Made by a program: the position numbers and the translations under genes. Below the pieces are notes generated by a model. That model was given only the letters and a program-made list of their open reading frames with translations, ran no database searches and was not told where the DNA came from. 27,859 nucleotides of DNA from a virus, in IMG/VR virus record IMGVR_UViG_3300045051_001110, positions 1 to 27,859 of that record; one strand, given 5' to 3'. This document shows positions 12,577 to 20,535 of this stretch, one piece after another. Each line of letters opens with the position of its first letter. The first letter of the stretch is position 1.

Positions 12577-15529
12577 TCCCGCCGATGTGATGAAGGTTCG
12601 GCTCACCGCCGAGGGCATCCAGGACGTGATGAGCGCCCTGAAGAAGGTCCAGGGCGGCGTCGAGAAGACCGCCAAGGCGGGCAAGGATGCCACCGACGCC
12701 CTGGGATCACTCGGGACGATCTTCGCGGCGCGCCAGTTGGCGGGGTTCGTGGCGAACGCCCTCGACGCCGCGGACGGCCTCTACAAGATGAGCCAGAAGA
12801 CCGGCGTGGCCGTCGATCAACTCTCCATCTTCACCTACCAGGCCCAGCAGGCGGAGGTGAGCAACGACGATCTGGCCAAGGGCTTCGCGAAGCTCGCCAA
12901 GAGCATGGACGCGCTCGCCTCCGGCGACACCAAGACGGTGGAGGCTTTCAAGCGCATCGGCCTCTCGGCGAACGAACTGAAGGGACTGAGCCTCGATCAG
13001 GTGATGCTCAAGATTGCGAACGCCCAGGCGGGCTTCGCCGACGGCGCGGGCAAAGCCGCGATCATGATGCAGGTCTTCGGGAAGAGCGGATCGAACCTCA
13101 TCCCGCTCATGAACGACCTGGCCAACGGCGGATTCGAGAATGCCAGGGCCAAGCTCCAGGAGTTGGGCCTCGTCATCAGCTCGGACATGGCCAAGGCCTC
13201 CCAGGATTTCAATGACAGCATGACCCGCCTCAAGATGGCCGCGGAAGGTGCCGCGGTGCAGGTGGCGCAGGGCATGTTACCGGGGCTCACGAGCTCCATC
13301 GACGCCCTGACCAAGGCGCTCGCCGCCATGCCCATCGGCACCAAGGCCTTTGCGGGCAGTTTCGTGGCGATCGGGACGGCCGCGACCGCCGCCTCCGTGG
13401 CCGTCCGGATGCTCTACACCGCCATCGCCGGACTCGGTCCCATCGGCCTCGCCGTGGTGGCCCTCTCCGCACTCACCGCCGGCCTGATTGCCTGGAACGC
13501 CGCCGAAGAAGCGGCCCAGACCGCCACCGTGAAGGCCAATGCGGAGTTGAGGGAGCGGGTCACCTCGGGAAACAAACTCGTCGACGCCTACGCCAAGGAA
13601 GCCGCCGCCCTGGACCGGGGTGGGCTCAGCGCCAAGGCCAAGAAGGAGCACGAGGAAAAGCTCAAGACGATCCAGGATGCCCTGATCAAGCTCGGGCCCG
13701 ACTACAAGGATGTGCTGGACCGGCAGACCGGTTCCCTGAAGGAGCAGGCCGAAGCCTTCAAGGCGGTCAACGCCGCGCACGCTGAAAGCTTGCGGATCCA
13801 GCTGGAAGAAGTGAAGGCCGCGGCCGCCGCCGAGGAAGCCGCCTTCCGGCTCGAATCAGCGCGCCGGGCCCAGGAGTCCTATCAGGCCCGCCAGCAGCAG
13901 GCGGCCCTTACAGGGGCCCTGCCGGGCGGAGCCGAGGAGGGCACCCTCAAGGCTAACGTGAAGGCTCTGGAAGAGGGCCTGGCCCGCATTCGGGCGAAGT
14001 ATCAGCCCCAACTGGATGCCCTGAATGGAGCCACCACGACACCCGCCGCCGTCAAGCCGGAAATCCCCACCGCCACCGGATCCGATGGCGCCGCCCTGCT
14101 CAAGGCCTCCACCGCCGAGTTCGCGGCCCAGGCCAAGCGGGAATATGAACTCCAAAAACAGAACTTGGCCTCCATGACCACCCTGACGGAGGAAGCCTAC
14201 AAGGATGGGCTGCTCTCCCTGCAGGACTACTTGGATGGCCGCAAGGCGCTGCTCGAGATGGGCACCCAGGCCGAGCTCGACCAGATCTTGAAGCAGATCG
14301 CCGCCGAAGAGAAGGCGCGGGATGGCGCCAAGAAGCCCGAAGAGCGCCAGGTTGCGCAGACCAAGATCAATGATCTCTCCAACCAGCTCGTCCTGAAGCA
14401 GCAGGAAGGCGAGGCCAAGCTGCAGGCCCTCGAACGCGAGGGCGACGACAAGCGGAAAGCCGCCGCCGAAGAGATCCTAAAACTGGAGGCGGAGTTGGAG
14501 ACCGCCAAGGGCCGGACCGGCGAAGCTGCGGTCAAAGCCATCGAAGCCGAGTGGGATGCGCGGATTCGTGCCGCCCAGAGCGATCCGAACAAGGCCGCGC
14601 TGCTCACGGACATGAAGCGATTGGCGGTCCTCAAGGAGCAGGAAGACATCCTGCGAAAGCGCGGGGATGTGGTCCAGGCGACCCTCGGCAACACCCTCGC
14701 CGGCATCGACCAGGATCAGACCGCGGGCAAGATCGGGCGCCTCGATGCCGACCAGAAGCGTGTGGAGGCTTATCATAAGTGGATCGCTGAAATGCAGGAG
14801 ATTCAAGATCTGCAGATGAAAATCGCCACACAGATCGATGATCCCGCACTCACGGCCGCCCTGCAGGCCCAGCAGATCCAGATTGATGGCGTCAAGAACT
14901 CAGTGGCGCTGCTTTCCAACGAATGGGCCAGTGTCCAACAAGCGGGCGCCGAGGCCCTGTCCTCCGGCATGGTGGATCTCCTGATGCAAGTCGGAAACGG
15001 CGCTGACGCGGTGGCTGATTCCTTCATGAACATGGCCCGGAGCATCGTCCAGGCCATTCAGCAGGCCATCGTGAAGATGATGCTACTGAAGGCGATGCAA
15101 TCCATGTTCGGCGGCTCTCCGGCAGGTTCCTTCGGCGCGACCATGATTTCCGCCTTCAGCCATGCCGCCGGCGGCGAGATCCATGGCCCCGGCACCGGCA
15201 CTTCCGATTCCATCCCGGCCTGGCTATCCAATGGGGAATTCGTCATGCCTGCGGTGGCTACGTCCTTTTATGGCCCAGATTTCTTTCATGCACTAAAAGG
15301 CCTGCGCATCCCGAAATCCGCCCTCCCGCGTTTCGCCGAAGGGGGTCTCGCCGGTGGCGGAGCCCAGCCCCAGACCTTCAGGAGCGACGTGAGCGGCACC
15401 ATCGGCGTTGAGTTATCCGAGGGCTTGATCCTCAAGGTGCTCGAAAGTCCCGCTGCCGTGCGTATTCAGGCCAAGAACACCAGCGCCAATTCGAAGCGGT
15501 TCAACCGCGCCTTGGGGAGGGACTACTGA
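12569..15529 (+). CDS. Tail tape measure protein
   Basis: 986 residues, GTG start overlapping the chaperone gene. The protein is mostly helical with Ala/Lys/Glu-rich coiled-coil stretches (about 380-480 and 510-720). A strongly hydrophobic segment lies at about 258-308 (GLGPIGLAVVALSALTAGL), as in many tape measures, where it is thought to insert into the host membrane during DNA ejection. The C-terminus has the usual Gly-rich module GTGTSDSIPAWLSNGEFVMP at about 876-894, followed by the short adhesion-tip segment. It sets tail length and is the longest gene, as expected. The TGATG overlap couples it to the next gene. Confidence 0.93.
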   Translation: MGSPADVMKVRLTAEGIQDVMSALKKVQGGVEKTAKAGKDATDALGSLGTIFAARQLAGFVANALDAADGLYKMSQKTGVAVDQLSIFTYQAQQAEVSNDDLAKGFAKLAKSMDALASGDTKTVEAFKRIGLSANELKGLSLDQVMLKIANAQAGFADGAGKAAIMMQVFGKSGSNLIPLMNDLANGGFENARAKLQELGLVISSDMAKASQDFNDSMTRLKMAAEGAAVQVAQGMLPGLTSSIDALTKALAAMPIGTKAFAGSFVAIGTAATAASVAVRMLYTAIAGLGPIGLAVVALSALTAGLIAWNAAEEAAQTATVKANAELRERVTSGNKLVDAYAKEAAALDRGGLSAKAKKEHEEKLKTIQDALIKLGPDYKDVLDRQTGSLKEQAEAFKAVNAAHAESLRIQLEEVKAAAAAEEAAFRLESARRAQESYQARQQQAALTGALPGGAEEGTLKANVKALEEGLARIRAKYQPQLDALNGATTTPAAVKPEIPTATGSDGAALLKASTAEFAAQAKREYELQKQNLASMTTLTEEAYKDGLLSLQDYLDGRKALLEMGTQAELDQILKQIAAEEKARDGAKKPEERQVAQTKINDLSNQLVLKQQEGEAKLQALEREGDDKRKAAAEEILKLEAELETAKGRTGEAAVKAIEAEWDARIRAAQSDPNKAALLTDMKRLAVLKEQEDILRKRGDVVQATLGNTLAGIDQDQTAGKIGRLDADQKRVEAYHKWIAEMQEIQDLQMKIATQIDDPALTAALQAQQIQIDGVKNSVALLSNEWASVQQAGAEALSSGMVDLLMQVGNGADAVADSFMNMARSIVQAIQQAIVKMMLLKAMQSMFGGSPAGSFGATMISAFSHAAGGEIHGPGTGTSDSIPAWLSNGEFVMPAVATSFYGPDFFHALKGLRIPKSALPRFAEGGLAGGGAQPQTFRSDVSGTIGVELSEGLILKVLESPAAVRIQAKNTSANSKRFNRALGRDY

Positions 15530-17085
15530 TGTCCTGGGAAAGTGGCACCGCCTCGAACTATCTGGACCTGCTGGCGAAACTCAACGCCTTCCTTCTCAAG
15601 GGGCACACGCTCCCCCCGATTTATGCCGGCACGGGTACCGGAACCATCACGCTCCTCAGCGGCACCAGCACCAGCGTGCAAGAAACCATCACGGTGACCT
15701 TCAGCAGCGCGAGCGCCTTCTCGGTTGGTGGCAGTGTCACAGGTGCGATGGGCACGGGCACCGTTGGCACTCCCTTCGTCCATGCCCGCTGCTCCTTCAT
15801 GGTGGTGGCTGGCGGCACGGCCTGGGCCAATGGGGACACCATCGCCTTCGTGATGACGCCGCCTTGGGTGGCCCTGAAGGATGTGGTGGGATTCGCTGCT
15901 TCCAGCACCCACGGGGATGGGAATGGGCCGAACGCGGCCTTTGATGGCAGCGCCATGACATGCTGGGAATCCGAGAATGGCGTGACCTCCGGCTGGGTCG
16001 AAATCGATTTCGGGAGCTCCCATACGATCGCCGAATATGCGGTACAGGCCCGGAATGACATCAGCCAACCCACCTCCTGCCCGAATGCCTGGACGTTGGA
16101 GGCCTGGAATGGATCCTCCTGGGCCGTGGCGGATACCCAGACCGCGCAAACCGGGTGGACGCAGGGCCAGAAGCGGGTCTTCTCGATCAGCCCGTGCACC
16201 GCCGCCAAATTCCGCCTCAACATCTCCGCGAACAATGGCTTCGTGTCCTACGTTGATCTCGGCGAATTGGAACTCCGTGAATCCGCGGGCGGCGTGGATG
16301 TGGGGCTCCTTGGCTGCCTTTGGCGGGCACCCGGGAACACTAATGCGGACATGATCTATGTGGGTGCAAAGCCCTACTATCACGCGGCGACGGACTACTA
16401 CAACTGGCGCCTAGGGGCCTTCACGGGTTTCACGGCGGGCGCGCTATGGACCAATCAGCCCGGCGGGAACACCACCAAGCACCTCTACCTCTGGAATAGT
16501 TCAATTCCCTACTGGTTCATAGCCGACGGCAAACACGTGGCCATTGTCACGCATGTTTCCTCGGTGTATGAAAGCACCTACTTGGGGTTCGGGGATAACT
16601 ATGCCAGCCCGGGTCAGCTCCCCTATCCCGTGTTCGTGGGTGGCAGCGCGTGTTTCGCGGCTGAACCTGCAGCGACATCCCTGGGTTGGCGTTGGAGCTA
16701 CACAGGGGCCGAGCATGCTGCCTTCTGGCATGGGCTCAACGGAGCCAGTTCCCCACTCAGCATGCGGCGTATTGATGGCACTTGGGTCACGTTCGACGCC
16801 GGCGATGAACGTCAGAGCCCTAATTATGGTTCCCTCTGGCCCTATGTTTGTGGCCAGTTTGGCATGACCTATCTTGTCACGAACATGGATGGCACCTATC
16901 CCTTGTTCCCGATCATTCCGAACGAGCAGACCGCCACGTACGGCGAACTCACGGGAATCATGGCTATCACTGGTTATCTCCAGAGCGCGGAGAACACCGT
17001 CACGATTGATCGGATTCCCTGGCTCGTGGTCCCGAACATCTACCGATCCACCCGATCGGACTATGCGGCCTTCCGGCTGGCGTGA
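15529..17085 (+). CDS. Modular tail adhesin-like protein with F5/8 C-type domain
   Basis: 518 residues. The first 24 residues (GTASNYLDLLAKLNAFL) match the start of the next gene's product. Residues 31-108 are the Gly/Thr-rich beta module also found in the protein at 9836. Residues about 120-250 look like a discoidin/F5-8 type C (CBM32-like) domain: AFDGSAMTCWES, GWVEIDFG, AEYAVQARND, WTLEAWNGSSW and KFRLNISANNG. Residues 251-518 resemble the body of the next protein, with ALWTNQPGG (305-313) and a YWFIADGKHVAIVTHV strand. In tail tips such carbohydrate-binding domains help attach phage to surface sugars. The role as a structural/adsorption protein is inferred from domains and from position after the tape measure. 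Confidence 0.7.
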   Translation: MSWESGTASNYLDLLAKLNAFLLKGHTLPPIYAGTGTGTITLLSGTSTSVQETITVTFSSASAFSVGGSVTGAMGTGTVGTPFVHARCSFMVVAGGTAWANGDTIAFVMTPPWVALKDVVGFAASSTHGDGNGPNAAFDGSAMTCWESENGVTSGWVEIDFGSSHTIAEYAVQARNDISQPTSCPNAWTLEAWNGSSWAVADTQTAQTGWTQGQKRVFSISPCTAAKFRLNISANNGFVSYVDLGELELRESAGGVDVGLLGCLWRAPGNTNADMIYVGAKPYYHAATDYYNWRLGAFTGFTAGALWTNQPGGNTTKHLYLWNSSIPYWFIADGKHVAIVTHVSSVYESTYLGFGDNYASPGQLPYPVFVGGSACFAAEPAATSLGWRWSYTGAEHAAFWHGLNGASSPLSMRRIDGTWVTFDAGDERQSPNYGSLWPYVCGQFGMTYLVTNMDGTYPLFPIIPNEQTATYGELTGIMAITGYLQSAENTVTIDRIPWLVVPNIYRSTRSDYAAFRLA

Positions 17086-17093
17086 GGTGAAGC

Positions 17094-18086
17094 ATGGCCT
17101 ATCAGACGGGGACCGCGACATCGCCCATTGATCTGCTTCAAAAGTTGGTCACGTGGCTGCAAGGGTTGGGCTGGACAATCAACATGAGCCAAGCCGAAGG
17201 CACTGGATGGAGGGCGCACCTCCTGAAAGGATCCATCTATGTGAACCTCCGGGCAGCGGTGAATGAACGCATCTCTGGGGATGTGTACAACAACACACTG
17301 GGAACAGGGATCGCCGTCAACATTTCCACGGGATATAGCGCAGCGGCCAGCTGGCGCGAGCAACCGGGTGGACCGGTCTATGCGGGAGGAGCGATCGGCT
17401 ATAGCTCCTCCATGAAACTTCCGGTCTCAAACATCACGGCCTATCACCTCTTCTCCGACGCCTCGGACAACATCAACGTCATCGTGGAATCATCTCCCAC
17501 CGTCTTTTGCTACATCGGATGGGGAACCCTTATCAAGATCGGCGGCTGGACGGGCGGTGCCTATTGCTTTGGTGATCACGGAACATGGAATCAGTTCTGC
17601 AATACCCTCACCGAGGGCTGGACCGTCCCTGCCGCCTGTCCCTTCATGAACGGGGATTTTGGCGGCTACGCCTGTGCCTGGATCAAGGCGGATATCGACA
17701 CCTACACCGGCAAATGGCTGGCTCTCTCCCCCGACACCACCTATTACCGAGGGGCCACTAGCCTCACGAAATTTGCCCGATCGCCCCTCTACACCAACAG
17801 CACGGTCCATCATATTCCAACCGGCCAGATACCTGCATACGCTCATTCGAGTAACTTCATTTATTCATTTCAGGTTCGCCAGTTTTCGCAATTCAATTCC
17901 CAGGTCATGTTCCTGCCCATCCACATCTACGTGGACCGGGATGCGGGCGGGTGTTCCTTATTGGGCCGGGTGCCGAACATCTATGCCTGTCAGGCCACCG
18001 ACCATGGAATTCCGGCGGCCTCCATCCTTCAGATCGGTTCGGACAACTACATGGTCTTCCCCAATTTCGCCGTGAAGAAGACCTGA
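17094..18086 (+). CDS. Phage tail protein, paralogue of the upstream adhesin-like gene
   Basis: 330 residues. ATG 17094 follows GGTGAAGC, eight bases after the previous stop. It starts TGTATSPIDLLQKLVTWLQGLGWT and has SWREQPGG (86-93), an ITAYHLFSDASDNINVIVE strand pair, and IGWGTLIKIGGWTGG. This pattern is common in tail-tip regions of GC-rich siphophages, where the proteins are structural but undefined. It ends with VMFLPIHIYV and SDNYMVFPNFAVKKT, also typical. Compared with the upstream protein it lacks the beta module and the F5/8 domain, so it probably shows the ancestral form. A role in tail-tip assembly or host adsorption is inferred. Confidence 0.65.
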   Translation: MAYQTGTATSPIDLLQKLVTWLQGLGWTINMSQAEGTGWRAHLLKGSIYVNLRAAVNERISGDVYNNTLGTGIAVNISTGYSAAASWREQPGGPVYAGGAIGYSSSMKLPVSNITAYHLFSDASDNINVIVESSPTVFCYIGWGTLIKIGGWTGGAYCFGDHGTWNQFCNTLTEGWTVPAACPFMNGDFGGYACAWIKADIDTYTGKWLALSPDTTYYRGATSLTKFARSPLYTNSTVHHIPTGQIPAYAHSSNFIYSFQVRQFSQFNSQVMFLPIHIYVDRDAGGCSLLGRVPNIYACQATDHGIPAASILQIGSDNYMVFPNFAVKKT

Positions 18087-19145
18087 ATGTCGGATGTCGC
18101 GGGGGTATTCGCCAATGGGATGCTTCAGACATTCCAGACGGTCCTATCCTCGAATTTAACCGGCTACAGTTCCGCGCTCATCGGCGGGCCGACTCTGGTT
18201 TTCGCCAGTGATCCGCGCGGAAGCTCGGTTCCCGGCGCTCCACAGTTCGTCTCCTGGGGGACGGTGGGGGCCGCCTATGGGCTCTTTGGCGATTACTGGT
18301 TCGACCGCATCATCGTGCTCCCGCGCATCGTGGGGGTTGGCAGCGTCCTGAGCCTGCGGATTTTCACCGCCGAGGTCTGGAGTACTTTTCGGGACCGGCA
18401 ACAGGCTCTCGCCGCCATATCGATAACCGGCTCCGGAGGCCTGCAGGTTGCGGGGCCCGCGGCCATGACCTTCAATCCCGGTCAGTCCCAGATCTATACC
18501 CTGACCCTGGAATCTGCGGGGGATCCGGTCATCAACAACCTGGTCACCTGGACGTTTTCCGGCCTGGGTGGGGCCGATTGCCTCGTAACCGGCTCCCGGG
18601 TGTTGTTGTTCCCGTTCGCCATGGATTGGACCGAACCCTTTTCGGAGACGATCTCGTTCAAGACCTCCGTGCTCCCGGCCTACAACACGGAGGAACAACG
18701 GATCCAGCGGCGGCACATGCCCCGATACACCCTTGCCTTCCGGGTGGTGCCGCTCTCCCCGATCGAATCCGCCTATCTGGATGCCCTCCTCACCGGTTGC
18801 ATGGACCGGCCCTTCGGGGTGCCCGTGTGGCCCGAGCAATCCGTCCTGACGGCGCCGGCCGCCATTGGGGACACCTCCTTGCAGGCGGATCTCACGAACC
18901 GGCCCAGCTTCGAGGAGGGTGGCTTCGTGATGGTCCGGGGGGATTCCTTCACGGTGGAGGCCTTTCAGATCACCACGATCTCTGGGAACAATCTCGGTCT
19001 CGCCTCACCCGCCACCAAGGCCTGGAGCCTCGGCACCCGGATCGTGCCGATCCGGCGCGGATGGCTCCTGGACGACCCATCACTGGGGCGTCCCACCAAC
19101 TGGTTGTCTGCGGCGAGTTACACCTTCTCGTGCGAGGACCAATGA
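18087..19145 (+). CDS. Tail tip structural protein, 352 aa
   Basis: ATG 18087 follows the upstream TGA directly. The protein is beta-rich: a region with GDYWFDRIIVLPRIVGVGSVLSL, an Ig-like stretch (AAMTFNPGQSQIYTLTLES) and a C-terminal half with RRHMPRYTLAFRVV, then FGVPVWPEQSVLTAPAAIGDTSL and GTRIVPIRRGWL. This arrangement is seen in minor tail proteins of many GC-rich siphophages in the same place between the tape measure and the gpL/gpM genes. It probably belongs to the distal tail or baseplate ring, like distal tail proteins that join tube and tip. No enzyme motif is seen. The stop overlaps the next ATG. Confidence 0.6.
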   Translation: MSDVAGVFANGMLQTFQTVLSSNLTGYSSALIGGPTLVFASDPRGSSVPGAPQFVSWGTVGAAYGLFGDYWFDRIIVLPRIVGVGSVLSLRIFTAEVWSTFRDRQQALAAISITGSGGLQVAGPAAMTFNPGQSQIYTLTLESAGDPVINNLVTWTFSGLGGADCLVTGSRVLLFPFAMDWTEPFSETISFKTSVLPAYNTEEQRIQRRHMPRYTLAFRVVPLSPIESAYLDALLTGCMDRPFGVPVWPEQSVLTAPAAIGDTSLQADLTNRPSFEEGGFVMVRGDSFTVEAFQITTISGNNLGLASPATKAWSLGTRIVPIRRGWLLDDPSLGRPTNWLSAASYTFSCEDQ

Positions 19146-19744
19146 CGACCTATCTGGGAATCGAGGTGCTGGAGGCCAGCCCTAACACGCGCGAGGATCC
19201 ATCGGATTCCTTCCATCGGTCCCTGTACGTCAAGGATCCGGGCTCTGGCAAGCGCAACGTCCGAGCCCGCGATACCTGCCCGAAGGTCACACGGCCCTAC
19301 ATTTGGACCTGCCAGAACCGCGCGGAAATCCAGGCCCTCAAGGAATGGTTTTCGCGGCGGCGCGGACGGTTGGTGCCGTTCTGGATTCCAACCGGTCGTC
19401 AGGATCTGCTGTTGGCTCAAGACGTTGGTTCATCCGATCCGGGGATTTCCATCCAGAGTTGTGGGTACGCTCAGTTCCTATTCCCCTCTCCAGCGCGCCG
19501 GCATCTCGCCTTCATTGCCCATGGGTCTCTTGTCTACCGGCAGGTGCTTAGCGCCACCGAGATGAATGGCACGGACAATCTCGGACTCAGTTCCCCCCTT
19601 GGCATGGCCTTCCCGAAAAACGGACTGGTCAGCTTCTTGGTCTTAGCGCGCCTGGCTTCGGATGACCTGGAGATGGTCTATCACACGGAAAGCATCGCCG
19701 AAGCGACCCTGCACTACATCGAGATCCCGGGAGAGGTCCCATGA
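19142..19744 (+). CDS. Minor tail protein (gpM position)
   Basis: 200 residues. The frame is open far upstream, but ATG 19142 overlaps the previous stop (ATGA) and fits the neighbouring pattern. The sequence carries YIWTCQNRAEIQALKEWFSRRRGRLVPFWIPTGRQDL, a recurrent motif in short tail-tip proteins of temperate siphophages, and ends SDDLEMVYHTESIAEATLHYIEIP. It precedes the gpL-like gene as M precedes L in lambda, so a role in initiating the tail tip is likely. The family link to lambda M itself is positional. It overlaps the next gene by four bases. Confidence 0.6.
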   Translation: MTTYLGIEVLEASPNTREDPSDSFHRSLYVKDPGSGKRNVRARDTCPKVTRPYIWTCQNRAEIQALKEWFSRRRGRLVPFWIPTGRQDLLLAQDVGSSDPGISIQSCGYAQFLFPSPARRHLAFIAHGSLVYRQVLSATEMNGTDNLGLSSPLGMAFPKNGLVSFLVLARLASDDLEMVYHTESIAEATLHYIEIPGEVP

Positions 19745-20535
19745 GTTATGATGCCCGTGAAAGAAGCAGGTGTGAGGGTGAGCCCTGGGAAGCCTACTGG
19801 TTTGCGTGTGGTGTGGCCAACTATCGGTACGCCCGGGGAAATACCCCGAGGACGGTTTACGGGCAGGTCTATACACCCGAGACCATCACGCGGACCGAGG
19901 TGGACCAGAACCAGGAACTGAGGTCCGGATCCATCACCGTCTCGCTGCCGCTTGAGAACCCTCTGGCGCTGTTGTTCGCGGACTACATGCCACCCCAGCA
20001 AGTCTCGTTGGTGATCTACGGTGGGCACGAGGATGATTCGGAGATCGTCGCCCCCTTTACAGGCATCGTCTCTTCGGTCAAGCGAACCGAGGATTGCGCC
20101 CTGACCCTGGTGTCCGAGCAGGATGCACTGAAGCGCAAGATCCCCGCTCTCCGGTACCAGCGGCAATGCCCACGACGGCTCTTCTCGCCGGGCTGTGGCG
20201 TGAACAAGACCGAATGGGCCACCCTCGCGCAGGTCACGGATATCTCGGGCAAGACGATCACCAGTCCTGTGTTCGGGACGAAGCCCGATGGCTTTTTTAC
20301 CGCGGGATGGGTGGATGGGGGGGGAACCTCCATGGCGATCATCAAGCATGTGGGCGATGTGTTGACCCTTTTCTATCCGATCAAGGGCCTCGCCGTGTGG
20401 GATAACGTGATTGTCTACCCGGGTTGCCAGGGCACTGAAACCGATTGTGCGGACAAGTTCAACAACTTGCCCAACCATTTGGGCTATTCCCGGATTCCCT
20501 TCACGAATCCCTTCGGTCAAGGAGGGATCAACTGA
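19741..20535 (+). CDS. Tail tip protein with iron-sulfur cysteines (gpL-like)
   Basis: 264 residues, ATG overlapping the previous stop. The N-terminal domain is beta-rich and resembles gpL/DUF2163-type proteins. The C-terminal domain has four cysteines at 143, 152, 229 and 236. The spacings (C-x8-C and C-x6-C) equal those of lambda gpL (Cys173, 182, 205, 212), which bind a [4Fe-4S] cluster. The ending DCADKFNNLPNHLGYSRIPFTNPFG is the conserved GC...C..KFNN...GFP pattern of the family. The protein bridges the distal tube and the central tip protein. The cluster is inferred from cysteine spacing recalled from lambda. Confidence 0.8.
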   Translation: MSYDARERSRCEGEPWEAYWFACGVANYRYARGNTPRTVYGQVYTPETITRTEVDQNQELRSGSITVSLPLENPLALLFADYMPPQQVSLVIYGGHEDDSEIVAPFTGIVSSVKRTEDCALTLVSEQDALKRKIPALRYQRQCPRRLFSPGCGVNKTEWATLAQVTDISGKTITSPVFGTKPDGFFTAGWVDGGGTSMAIIKHVGDVLTLFYPIKGLAVWDNVIVYPGCQGTETDCADKFNNLPNHLGYSRIPFTNPFGQGGIN

